Origin: Rhizobiales bacterium IMCC20636
GTDB taxonomy: Bacteria > Pseudomonadota > Alphaproteobacteria > Rhizobiales > GCA-2746425
Direction of reading: 5' to 3'
NCBI GenBank assembly: GCA_016865015.1
Contig: CP018226.1
Location: forward strand, 4,371,001-4,435,000
DNA: 64,000 nucleotides
Notes under the pieces: generated by a model
What the model saw: only the letters and a program-made list of their open reading frames with translations
Told to the model about the DNA's origin: nothing
The model's database searches: none
Shown here: positions 18,264-26,785 of the stretch, piece by piece
Numbering within the stretch: the first letter of the stretch is position 1
Layout of the letters: every line of letters starts with the position of its first letter
Translations under genes and position numbers: made by a program

Positions 18264-18313
18264 AATAAAACCCTTTTCCGTTTTATTGGGTCATTTGATA
18301 GAATATTTTCTAT
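18264..18313. promoter_or_regulatory. Candidate DeoR operators upstream of the ABC operon
   Basis: The 316-base deoR/ABC intergenic region holds two inverted repeats: AATAAAAC (18264-18271) with GTTTTATT (18280-18287), and ATAGAA (18298-18303) with TTCTAT (18308-18313). T-rich repeated half-sites are usual for DeoR/GlpR operators. Nothing else is recognised in the region. Confidence 0.4.
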
Positions 18314-18409
18314 TTTTGCCCAATATGATGGTGAGACTCTCAGGAAAGTCCGGTGTAACCTGCCCGCATTAACGTGATATGCGCAATCTTAATCGAGAGG
18401 CACCGAATA

Positions 18410-19969
18410 ATGACGAGATATTCACTGAAATGCGGGCTGAGCGCCCTGGCGATGGGCTTTGTGATGGCAACCAGTGCCATGGCTCAAAGTGTCGTCAATG
18501 TCGGCGCATTCGGAGCTGATGCGAACCAGCTTGATCCACATTTGTCCGGTGGCGGACAGGACCGGGCCCTGTTCGGGTATGTCTTCAACGGTCTGACACG
18601 CTTTCCACCAGGCTCTATGGATCCAACCAAGATTGAACTCGATCTGGCAACCTCCATCGAGGGCAGTGATGACGGTCTGGTCTGGACCATCAAACTGCGT
18701 GATGACGTGCAGTTCCACCATGGCTATGGTCAGCTGACCTCCGCCGATGTGGTGTATTCGCTGAATCGGGTCCGCAATCCGGAAACCTCAGGTTTTGCGT
18801 CCGCATTCTCCGCCATTGAAAGCGTTGAGGCCGTGGACGATATGACGGTCACAATCACGCTGAAAGAGCGTGTGCCGACATTTATGGGGATGCTTGCCAA
18901 CCCGGCGGGTGGCTTCATCATTTCGCAAAAAGCCTCCGAAGAACTCGGCGAGGATGTCAAAGCCTCCATGATCGGTACTGGCCCATTCCAGTTTGAAACC
19001 TACACGCCGAAGGTGCAGACCGTATTGGGTGCTCACACGGACTATTTCCGCGGTGCGCCGAAGCTGGAGCAGATCAATTATCGCTACATTCCATCGGACA
19101 ATGCCCGTGAACTGGCCTTTGCAGCGGGTGAGATCGACCTGTTTTATGGCCGCCGCGAGCAGGATTGGGTGGAACGGGTCAAAAATCAGTATGGCAAGGA
19201 TCTGGATGTTCTGATTTTCAGCCCCAGCCAGTCACGCATGCTGCATCTGAACAAAAGCGTTTCACCACTGGATGACATTCGTGTGCGCAAAGCCGTTGCC
19301 CATGCCATCAACCGTGATGAATTTCAGATCCTGATCGGTCAGGACATCACAAAACAATTATTCGCTCCGGTGCCAAGCGGGTTCCTGGGTCAAGCCTCTG
19401 ATCTGCCGCGTTACGAGTTTGACGCTGACAAATCCAAAGCCTTGCTGGCGGAAGCGGGATATCCAGATGGAGTTTCCATCAAGGTTCCGACCACCCAGAT
19501 CGCTTCACTGAAAGTTCCGTTTGAATTGATCATGGAGCAGATGCGCCGGGTCGGCATCAATCTGGAAGTGGACTTTGTTGATCACCGCGCCTGGCATGCT
19601 TTGATCCGCAAGGATGAGAGCCCTCTGGTGATCTATGGTGCGGCACCGTTTCCGGAAGCTGATGCTTTCCTGACACCGTTCTTCGCATCGGCATCGATCG
19701 TTGGCACGCCAACTGGCCAGACCAACTTTTCACATTGTGATGTTGCCGATGACGAGATTTCTGCGGCTCGGATTGCAGCAGACCCTGCGGCGCAACTGGC
19801 GTCCTGGGAAGCAGCTCAACAAAAGATCATGGAAGAGGTCTGCGTGGTTCCAATTTTCGAACTGATGCAGGTCTGGGGCAAACGCAAATCACTTGATTTG
19901 GGCTATGAGTTGACCGGAACCCTGAATCTTGGGCCTCCGATCACAGAAGCTACTCATTTTGCACAATAG
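18410..19969 (+). CDS. Peptide-type ABC transporter substrate-binding protein (SBP family 5)
   Basis: A 519-residue periplasmic protein with a signal peptide MTRYSLKCGLSALAMGFVMA ending in SAMA. Family 5 features are present: GLVWTIKLRDDVQFHHG, TSADVVYSLNRV, MIGTGPFQFETYTP and DDIRVRKAVAHAINRDEF. The ATG at 18410 with GAGAGG upstream is preferred to an earlier in-frame ATG. It is first in an operon with two permeases, two ATPases and a DsbA-like enzyme. Ligand could be a peptide, a glutathione-like thiol or a glycoside; control by a DeoR protein hints at a sugar-related ligand. Confidence 0.92.
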   Translation: MTRYSLKCGLSALAMGFVMATSAMAQSVVNVGAFGADANQLDPHLSGGGQDRALFGYVFNGLTRFPPGSMDPTKIELDLATSIEGSDDGLVWTIKLRDDVQFHHGYGQLTSADVVYSLNRVRNPETSGFASAFSAIESVEAVDDMTVTITLKERVPTFMGMLANPAGGFIISQKASEELGEDVKASMIGTGPFQFETYTPKVQTVLGAHTDYFRGAPKLEQINYRYIPSDNARELAFAAGEIDLFYGRREQDWVERVKNQYGKDLDVLIFSPSQSRMLHLNKSVSPLDDIRVRKAVAHAINRDEFQILIGQDITKQLFAPVPSGFLGQASDLPRYEFDADKSKALLAEAGYPDGVSIKVPTTQIASLKVPFELIMEQMRRVGINLEVDFVDHRAWHALIRKDESPLVIYGAAPFPEADAFLTPFFASASIVGTPTGQTNFSHCDVADDEISAARIAADPAAQLASWEAAQQKIMEEVCVVPIFELMQVWGKRKSLDLGYELTGTLNLGPPITEATHFAQ

Positions 19970-19984
19970 AAACGAGCGCAATAT

Positions 19985-20959
19985 ATGAGCGCGATGAATG
20001 ATTGGGCGGGGCGTTATCGCGCCCCGCTCTATATCTTGCGGCGACTGTTGTCGGCCATTCCTACACTGCTGGCCGTGCTGACTGTCATCTTCTTTGCAAT
20101 TCGCACATTGCCCGGAGATCCCGCTCTCGCGATCCTGGGCGATACTGCGACCGATGCCGCAATTGCAGGCCTGCGCGAAAAGCTTGGCCTGAATTTGCCG
20201 GTGTGGCGTCAATATCTGAATTTCCTCACTGGTCTGCTGCATGGCGATCTGGGAACCTCACTGGTCTACGGGCGCGGGGTGTTGTCGGAATTGCTGCGCG
20301 TGCTGCCCTATACGCTGGCATTGACCATGGCCTCGATCCTGATCGGCACGCTGATCGGCGTTCCACTTGGCATCATCTCGGCTTTACATCGCAACCGCTT
20401 TATCGATTATGTCACGCGGGTGCTGTCGCTGCTGGGGTTTTCTTTCCCGGTGTTTTACGCCGGTATCATGCTGATCCTGATGTTTTCTGTCTGGCTTCCC
20501 TGGTTCCCTGTCATCAGTTCAACTTCGGGAAGCTTCGGCGACGCCGTGCATGGGCTGGTCCTGCCCGCCGTGGCGGGGTCTCTGGGATTGATCGCCATGA
20601 TCACACGCGCCAGTCGGTCATCGCTTCTGGAGGTGATGGGCGATGATTATATCCGCACCGCGCGTGCAAAGGGATTGCCGGAGAAAACTGTGCTGTACCG
20701 CCATGCATTGCGCAATGCACTGATCCCTGTGGTGACCGTCATCGGGCTCTATTTTGCCCTCATCATCGGCAATTCGGTGCTCATCGAAACCGTCTTCACC
20801 CGTCCCGGTCTTGGGTCGCTGATCATCGGCTCGCTGGATAATCGTGATTATCCGATGGTCCAGGGATTGCTGGTGGCCTATGCGGCGATTGTGATCGTCG
20901 TCAATCTTTTAACCGATCTGACCTACTCGGTCATTGATCCGCGCATCGGCCAGTCATGA
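19985..20959 (+). CDS. ABC transporter permease (DppB/OppB family)
   Basis: A 324-residue inner-membrane permease with six hydrophobic helices. It shows the DppB opening LRRLLSAIPTLLAVLTVIFF...LPGDPA, and the ATPase-coupling loop EVMGDDYIRTARAKGLPEKTVLYRHALRNALIP. The start lies 15 bases after the binding-protein stop. Confidence 0.93.
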   Translation: MSAMNDWAGRYRAPLYILRRLLSAIPTLLAVLTVIFFAIRTLPGDPALAILGDTATDAAIAGLREKLGLNLPVWRQYLNFLTGLLHGDLGTSLVYGRGVLSELLRVLPYTLALTMASILIGTLIGVPLGIISALHRNRFIDYVTRVLSLLGFSFPVFYAGIMLILMFSVWLPWFPVISSTSGSFGDAVHGLVLPAVAGSLGLIAMITRASRSSLLEVMGDDYIRTARAKGLPEKTVLYRHALRNALIPVVTVIGLYFALIIGNSVLIETVFTRPGLGSLIIGSLDNRDYPMVQGLLVAYAAIVIVVNLLTDLTYSVIDPRIGQS

Positions 20960-20972
20960 GTGGAACCCGAAC

Positions 20973-21839
20973 ATGAGTGCAACAAGTGCCTCCTCCGGGG
21001 GACTGGTTCAAACGTTCAATCGCAACAAGCTGTCCTGGGTCGGTATCGTGCTGTTCATGGTGTTGTGCCTGATCGCAATATTTGCGCCTTTCGTGGCGCC
21101 CTACGGACCGATTGACCAAAGTGTCATGACCCGCATGCGGCCCCCCTCCATGGAGCATCTGTTCGGAACAGATGCCTTCGGACGCGATCAATTCTCACGT
21201 GCGGTCTACGGTGCGCGTATTTCGCTGTCCGTTGGTGTGGTCTCGGTGTTCTTGGGCATGTCTGTTGGTGGGCTTCTGGGTGTTCTTGCCGGCTATTTCG
21301 GAAAGCGGATCGATACAGTGATCATGCGCAGCATGGATGTGCTGCTGTCCTTTCCGACACTGATCACCGGCATTGTGATCGTGGCGTTGCTGGGCCCGTC
21401 CCTGACCAATGTGATTGTTGCCATTACCGTCACGCTGATACCGAAATTTGCGCGCATTGCCCGCGCGCCAACCCTGGCGGTGAAAGAACGGGCCTATATC
21501 GAGGCTTGCCGGGCGATGGGATTTTCGCATGCGCGCATTATCCTGTTTCATATCGTACCGAACATTCTGACGGAAATTCTCGTCATGGCCTCCCTGTGGA
21601 CCGCAAATGCGATCATGATCGAGGCTGGCTTCGCATTTCTGGGGCTCGGCGTAAGGCCGCCCACGCCGACCTGGGGCGGCATGATACGGGAAGGCTTTGA
21701 GCATATCTTTCAGGCACCGTGGATGTCGATTTTTCCAGGCCTGTGCATTTTGCTGGCTGTCCTGTCGCTGAACCTCATCGGCGACGGCCTGCGCGACGCG
21801 CTGGATCCCCGGCTGAAACAGGTGAGGGATATGGGATGA
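20973..21839 (+). CDS. ABC transporter permease (DppC/OppC family)
   Basis: A 288-residue permease with the DppC pattern: NKLSWVGIVLF, HLFGTDAFGRDQFSRAVYGARISL, coupling loop KERAYIEACRAMGFSHARIIL and the closing LNLIGDGLRDALDPR. I use the ATG at 20973, since the longer frame overlaps the previous gene. Its stop overlaps the next start as ATGA. Confidence 0.93.
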   Translation: MSATSASSGGLVQTFNRNKLSWVGIVLFMVLCLIAIFAPFVAPYGPIDQSVMTRMRPPSMEHLFGTDAFGRDQFSRAVYGARISLSVGVVSVFLGMSVGGLLGVLAGYFGKRIDTVIMRSMDVLLSFPTLITGIVIVALLGPSLTNVIVAITVTLIPKFARIARAPTLAVKERAYIEACRAMGFSHARIILFHIVPNILTEILVMASLWTANAIMIEAGFAFLGLGVRPPTPTWGGMIREGFEHIFQAPWMSIFPGLCILLAVLSLNLIGDGLRDALDPRLKQVRDMG

Positions 21840-22810
21840 CCGACACAGTTCTTCAGGTTCGCAATTTAACCACCAGTTTTTACATTGGCGGGGAATGGCA
21901 CCCCGCCGTGCGGGGCGTGTCGTTTGATCTTGCGCGCGATGAAACCCTTGCCATTGTCGGTGAAAGCGGCTGCGGCAAATCCGTGACTGTCATGTCAATC
22001 ATGCGGCTTCTGCCGGAAGCCGGCAGCCGGATTGAAGGCGAAATCCTGCTCGATGGTGTTCCGATTGGTACTGATCCGGAGGCCATGCAAAAGCTGCGCG
22101 GTGATCGGATGGCCATGATCTTTCAGGAGCCGATGACCGCTCTCAATCCGGTTCTGCGGGTCGGCTTTCAGGTGGCAGAACCGTTAATGCAACATCGCGG
22201 TCTCAGCCGCGAAGCTGCCATGGAAGAAGCTGTGAGACTGCTGGAACTGGTTGGCATTCCATCCGCAAAAAGCCGTGCCAGGGAATATCCGCACCAGTTT
22301 TCCGGCGGAATGCGCCAACGGGTGATGATTGCCATGGCGCTCGCCTGCGAGCCTGAAGTGCTGTTCGCCGATGAACCGACGACAGCGCTGGATGTGACAA
22401 TTCAGGCGCAGGTTCTGGGCCTTCTGGAAGATTTGCGCCACGACAAGGGCATGGGCCTGTTGCTGATCACCCATTCGATGGGTGTGGTCGCTGCCGTGGC
22501 TGATCGTGTGGCCGTGATGTATGCCGGTGCAATTGTCGAGACAGGTCCGGTGGACAAGATATTTGCCGGTCCGGTCCATCCCTACACGGAAGGTCTGCTG
22601 CGCTCCATTCCGCGCCCCGACCGTGATGCCCAGGATATCTACTCGATACCGGGCGCGGTGCCTTCGATTGACAAGATGCCGAAGGGCTGCCGGTTTGCGC
22701 CTCGTTGCCCGCTGAAGATCAACCGTTGTGAGACCGTCGATCCGGTGCTGGTCGAGATCACCCCAGGCCATTTTGCCGCGTGTCTGGTGCGCGCAGGGGA
22801 ACCATCATGA
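21836..22810 (+). CDS. ABC transporter ATP-binding protein (DppD/OppD family)
   Basis: A 324-residue ATPase with Walker [14 protein letters not shown], signature [15 protein letters not shown], Walker [14 protein letters not shown] and the oligopeptide-type C-terminal Cys-containing tail [20 protein letters not shown] overlaps join it to the genes on both sides. Confidence 0.94.
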   Translation: MTDTVLQVRNLTTSFYIGGEWHPAVRGVSFDLARDETLAIVGESGCGKSVTVMSIMRLLPEAGSRIEGEILLDGVPIGTDPEAMQKLRGDRMAMIFQEPMTALNPVLRVGFQVAEPLMQHRGLSREAAMEEAVRLLELVGIPSAKSRAREYPHQFSGGMRQRVMIAMALACEPEVLFADEPTTALDVTIQAQVLGLLEDLRHDKGMGLLLITHSMGVVAAVADRVAVMYAGAIVETGPVDKIFAGPVHPYTEGLLRSIPRPDRDAQDIYSIPGAVPSIDKMPKGCRFAPRCPLKINRCETVDPVLVEITPGHFAACLVRAGEPS

Positions 22811-23832
22811 ACGTTCTGGACGTGGACGGATTGAAGAAATTTTTCCACACCCGTGTCGGTGCTTTCGGTGGCAAGCCGGTCACCGTGCGGGCCGTGGATG
22901 GCGTGTCATTCCATATTGAAACAGGAGAGGCGTTTGGGCTTGTCGGCGAATCCGGATGTGGCAAATCCACGGTTGGCCGGGCGGTGCTGCATCTGATTCC
23001 ACCGGATGCCGGACGCGTTGCGCTTCATGGGCAGGATCTGATGCAGTTGGACCCTGCAGAATTGCGCGCCCTGCGCCCGAGCATGCAGATGATCTTTCAG
23101 GACCCCTATTCATCGCTCAATCCCAAGCAAAAGGTGGGAGCTGCACTGGCCGAGCCCATTCGTGTGCATGGCCGCGGGTCCGGCCCTGAAGCAGAGCGCA
23201 TTGTGGCGGATCTTCTGCAGGAAGTCGGGCTGCCAGCGGAAGCTGCCAACCGTTATCCGCACGAATTTTCCGGCGGACAACGCCAGCGCATTGCCATAGC
23301 GCGAGCGCTCACGCTTGATCCGGATCTGATCATCGCCGATGAAGCCGTCAGCGCGCTGGATGTGTCGATCCAGGCGCAAATCCTGAAACTGCTCAGCGAG
23401 ATCATGCAGCGGCGCGGCCTGTCATTTCTGTTTATTTCCCATGACCTAGGCGTGGTCCGGGTGTTCTGCAAACGACTGGCGGTGATGTATCTGGGCCGCA
23501 TTGTTGAAAGCGGCCCTGTGGGGCCGGTGTTTGACACACCGCTGCACCCCTATACGCAAATCCTGCGCGCAGCGTCTCCGATCCCCGATCCGTCGGCCCG
23601 CACGGAGCTGGTGCGCCTGAGCGGTGAAATCCCCTCAGCCTCCAATCCACCGCCCGGCTGCCATTTCCATCCGCGCTGCCCGTTTGCGACGGATCTGTGC
23701 CGCACGGTCACGCCGAAAACCACCGAACCGGTGACCGGGCGACACGTCGCCTGTCATCTTCACGACCCTGCGCAGGCAGATGCCATGCGCGCGACAAAAC
23801 CATTGGCGGCAAAGGAGCTGTATTTTCCATGA
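22807..23832 (+). CDS. ABC transporter ATP-binding protein (DppF/OppF family)
   Basis: A 341-residue ATPase with Walker [15 protein letters not shown], signature FSGGQRQRIAIARAL, Walker [13 protein letters not shown] and the Cys-containing tail GCHFHPRCPFATDLC. It pairs with the preceding ATPase to power the importer. It begins inside the previous stop (ATGA), and the DsbA-like gene starts the same way at its end. Confidence 0.94.
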   Translation: MNVLDVDGLKKFFHTRVGAFGGKPVTVRAVDGVSFHIETGEAFGLVGESGCGKSTVGRAVLHLIPPDAGRVALHGQDLMQLDPAELRALRPSMQMIFQDPYSSLNPKQKVGAALAEPIRVHGRGSGPEAERIVADLLQEVGLPAEAANRYPHEFSGGQRQRIAIARALTLDPDLIIADEAVSALDVSIQAQILKLLSEIMQRRGLSFLFISHDLGVVRVFCKRLAVMYLGRIVESGPVGPVFDTPLHPYTQILRAASPIPDPSARTELVRLSGEIPSASNPPPGCHFHPRCPFATDLCRTVTPKTTEPVTGRHVACHLHDPAQADAMRATKPLAAKELYFP

Positions 23833-24416
23833 GCAGAGAAATCGTCTATTTTCATTCCCTGTCCTCCCCCTGGGCCTATCTTGGTGGCCCGCGGTTTCAC
23901 GACATCGTGCGCAAGCACGATTTGAAAGTGGTGCTGCGCCCGACCACCATTCTGGAAGAAAATGGCGGCATTCCCTTGCGCACGCGCCCCAATGCACGAC
24001 AGGCATACCACGAGTTGGAGCTGGATCGCTGGCGCACTTATCTGGATATGCCGCTTGTGTTGCGCCCTGCGCATTACCCTGCCAATCCGGAATTTTCCGC
24101 GCGCATGGTGATTGCAGCCGATACTCTGGGGTGGGACGCATTGCGACTCAGCCACGCCTTGCTGCGCGCATTATGGTCGGAAGAACGCGATATCCTGGAT
24201 ACAAAAACACGGATCGAAATTGCCGTGGCCGAGGGCATGGACGGAGCACGCTTGGCCGAAATGCAGGACACTCCGGACATCACAGCCCTTTGGAAAAAGA
24301 GCCATTTGGAGGCCAGTGCGGCAGGCGTTTTCGGCACGCCCACCTATGTGCTTGACGGAGAGCGTTTCTGGGGTCAAGACCGTCTTGAGTTTCTCGATCG
24401 GCGCCTGTCTGAATAG
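23829..24416 (+). CDS. DsbA-family / 2-hydroxychromene-2-carboxylate isomerase-like protein
   Basis: A 195-residue thioredoxin-fold protein without signal peptide. It begins EIVYFHSLSSPWAYLGGPRF, with Ser in place of the CxxC, as in HCCA isomerases and kappa-class glutathione transferases, and ends with GVFGTPTYVLDGERFWGQDRLEFL. Those enzymes use glutathione as cofactor. It is translationally coupled (ATGA) to the ABC operon, so it may act on the imported compound. Substrate unknown. Confidence 0.87.
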   Translation: MSREIVYFHSLSSPWAYLGGPRFHDIVRKHDLKVVLRPTTILEENGGIPLRTRPNARQAYHELELDRWRTYLDMPLVLRPAHYPANPEFSARMVIAADTLGWDALRLSHALLRALWSEERDILDTKTRIEIAVAEGMDGARLAEMQDTPDITALWKKSHLEASAAGVFGTPTYVLDGERFWGQDRLEFLDRRLSE

Positions 24417-24563
24417 GCTTCAGCCTGTTTCAACCTGACGCGTTCGTGGCGCTCTTTCAGACACTGCACCCCGGTTTCATGCTTCGATGTTCAAGAAAGT
24501 ACACTGTGCCTGACGACACCATCTTCGACTTGCCTTTCCACAAACTGCGTGGGAAATACACTC

Positions 24564-25640
24564 ATGGTTGCTGACCCTTCCGCCAAACCCACGCCCTCAT
24601 GGCTGCAAACGTTCAAGACCGTTGCAATCACATTGCTGACTGCAGCGCTGGGTGCTGGTGCGGCCTATTGGCTGGGCGCTCCTGCGCCCTTTCTGGTTGG
24701 CTCGTCGCTGTCGGTGACATGCCTTGGCCTGTACGGCGTGCCGGTCAATATTCCAAAGCATCTGCGCGATGCCTGTTTTGCCATTATCGGGATGACCATG
24801 GGCGCAGGCGTAACGCCGGAAGTTGTGCAAACCGCAAAGCAATGGCCATTGAGTTTTGTGGTTCTGGGCATATCGCTACTCGTTATCATACTGGTCTGCC
24901 GTCGCATGTTGGCTGTTTTCTGGCGGTTTGACACGATGACATCCCTGCTGTCGGTTGTTCCAGGTCATCTCAGCTATGTGCTTGGATTGTCTGCGGACAC
25001 GAAAGGCGATCTGGCAACGATCAGCGTCATTCAAAGCTTGCGCGTGCTTTCACTCACCCTTCTGGTGCCGTTTGCAGTTGTGTTGCTGGGGTTTGAAACA
25101 GGCGCATTTGATATGACCATCACCATCATGTCGCCTGCTATGTTTGCGCTCAGCATCGTCATGGCTTTCTCATTGGGTTTTGTTCTGAACCGGTTTCGCC
25201 TGCCAGCGGCCTATCTACTGGGTGGGCTGATCTGGTCAACCGGAAGCCATATCACCGGAACCATTGAGGGAACGGTATCTTCCTGGGTCGCCATCCCGGC
25301 CTTCATCACCATGGGTGCGCTGATCGGGACACGTTTTTTTGGTGTCACCCTTGCGCTGCTGAAACGGGCCTTCCTGGCCGGGGTTGCAGTGACACTGGCT
25401 GCCTTTTGCATAGCCGCAATAGCCGCCTGGATTGTATCGCTGTTCATTGATGCGCCGCTCAGCCATCTGCTGATCGCCTTTGCACCTGGCGGTGTTGAGA
25501 CCATGGCGGCCATGGCCGTATCGATGAACGCCGATCCGGCCTTTGTCGCCGCCCATCATGTGATGCGACTGTTCATCCTGACATTTCTTGCGCCAATCAT
25601 GCTGGGCATGGCCCGGCGCAGTGCGAAAGACGGTCTTTAG
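24564..25640 (+). CDS. AbrB-family membrane protein (PF05145)
   Basis: A 358-residue membrane protein of the AbrB duplication family (once named ammonia monooxygenase-like). Two repeats are visible: GAGAAYWLGAPAPFLVGSS...IGMTMGAGVTPEVV and, in the second half, LNRFRLPAAYLLGGLIWSTG...AFAPGGVETMAAMA. About ten hydrophobic segments. The physiological role of the family is unclear; regulatory or export roles have been suggested. The ATG at 24564 is preferred to a GTG 15 bases upstream. No obvious operon partner. Confidence 0.88.
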   Translation: MVADPSAKPTPSWLQTFKTVAITLLTAALGAGAAYWLGAPAPFLVGSSLSVTCLGLYGVPVNIPKHLRDACFAIIGMTMGAGVTPEVVQTAKQWPLSFVVLGISLLVIILVCRRMLAVFWRFDTMTSLLSVVPGHLSYVLGLSADTKGDLATISVIQSLRVLSLTLLVPFAVVLLGFETGAFDMTITIMSPAMFALSIVMAFSLGFVLNRFRLPAAYLLGGLIWSTGSHITGTIEGTVSSWVAIPAFITMGALIGTRFFGVTLALLKRAFLAGVAVTLAAFCIAAIAAWIVSLFIDAPLSHLLIAFAPGGVETMAAMAVSMNADPAFVAAHHVMRLFILTFLAPIMLGMARRSAKDGL

Positions 25641-25753
25641 TGACTCAACCGCAATGCAAGTAAGGCAACCATAGCAGCTACAATGGCTGCCGATGCTTTA
25701 GATGCGTGCTACAACTTATGAGAGAAAAAATTGTCGAAAACTACATTGATTGC

Positions 25754-25782
25754 TTGACGGGCCTTTCATCAAAAGGTCTATT
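25754..25782 (+). promoter_or_regulatory. Candidate sigma-70-type promoter of the beta-barrel gene
   Basis: TTGACG at 25754-25759 and TCTATT at 25777-25782 are spaced by 17 bases and lie just before AAGGAG and the ATG at 25804. Short leader; pattern match only. Confidence 0.35.
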
Positions 25783-25803
25783 GGTCGAAAGAAGGAGTTT
25801 TTT

Positions 25804-26601
25804 ATGCCAAAGGCACACTGGCTGTTGTCATCAACAGCGCTTGTAAGTTTGATTACAACGCCGCTTGCTGCTGCGGACTTGGAAAGCTCTACGCCAGCGC
25901 CTGAATCCAAGCCAGCCGTTTCCGAGATCAACAGCAAATTTGACGTCCGCTGGAATAATATGTTCGGTGTTGACTCTGTTGCAGCTGTCGGCTCGGTTTC
26001 TATCCCCCTGTCCTTTTCATGGGGCGCTCAGCTGGACGGAATGGTTGGTAGCATCGATGGCGATTTTGCTGGTGGTGGCGCAGCACATCTTTTTTGGCGG
26101 GACCCTGATACTGCACTTCTCGGATTTTACGGAGAGTTTGCCCATGCATCTGCTGATGGCGGAGGCGACCAAACCAGAGTGGGTGCAGAGACAGAGTTTT
26201 ATATGGATCGCCTGATGTTGTCAGCTTTGGCTGGCTACCAGTTCGGTGATCTGGGTGAAGGATTCTTCTCCAAGACCAGCCTGTCCTACTTCCCGGATGA
26301 TAATTTGCGGCTCTATGTGCAGCACAAATATCTTCCAGGTGATGTTGATCATATCGGGTCTGTCGGTGGCGAATGGCTTATGCCGGTCCATGACAACAGC
26401 GTTTCATTGTTCGGCGAAGCGTCCTTCAGTGATGATGATGTTGGCGGTCAGGTCGGAATGCGGATTTATTTCGGTCCTCAGAAACCATTGATTGACCGTA
26501 TGAGAGAAGACGATCCAGGCGATCATTTCGATCTGTTCATGGCGGCTGCATCGAAAGCTATTGATGATGATGACGATCCGGCTGAGGTAATTGTGGAATA
26601 A
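25804..26601 (+). CDS. Putative outer-membrane beta-barrel protein
   Basis: A 265-residue exported protein with signal peptide MPKAHWLLSSTALVSLITTPLAAA. The mature part alternates polar and hydrophobic residues in strand-like stretches (VGSVSIPLSFSWGAQLDGMVG, LMLSALAGYQFGDLG, VSLFGEASFSDDDVGGQVGMRIYFG), as in small porin-like barrels, and the C-terminus is very acidic (AIDDDDDPAEVIVE). AAGGAG lies six bases before the ATG. No family recognised. It is convergent with the large fusion gene. Confidence 0.75.
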   Translation: MPKAHWLLSSTALVSLITTPLAAADLESSTPAPESKPAVSEINSKFDVRWNNMFGVDSVAAVGSVSIPLSFSWGAQLDGMVGSIDGDFAGGGAAHLFWRDPDTALLGFYGEFAHASADGGGDQTRVGAETEFYMDRLMLSALAGYQFGDLGEGFFSKTSLSYFPDDNLRLYVQHKYLPGDVDHIGSVGGEWLMPVHDNSVSLFGEASFSDDDVGGQVGMRIYFGPQKPLIDRMREDDPGDHFDLFMAAASKAIDDDDDPAEVIVE

Positions 26602-26649
26602 CGAAATCTTCGATTCTTTCTGTCGATTGAATCGCTGGCGATCTTATTC

Positions 26650-26684
26650 CTCTGAATTGATTGTAATGATTCAGAGCCCTTTTT
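26650..26684 (+). terminator. Probable terminator of the beta-barrel gene
   Basis: CTCTGAAT at 26650-26657 pairs with ATTCAGAG at 26669-26676, followed by ccctttttg. An eight-base AT-rich stem with a short T-run; moderate support. Confidence 0.5.
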
Positions 26685-26785
26685 GAAAAACTCAGCGCAT
26701 CGTCGTTTTATCCTATGCGCTGTTTGGCTTTCAGTTCATGTCCATTTTCAGGAAGCTGTGTGAGAGAACGCGTTTTACTGAATCA

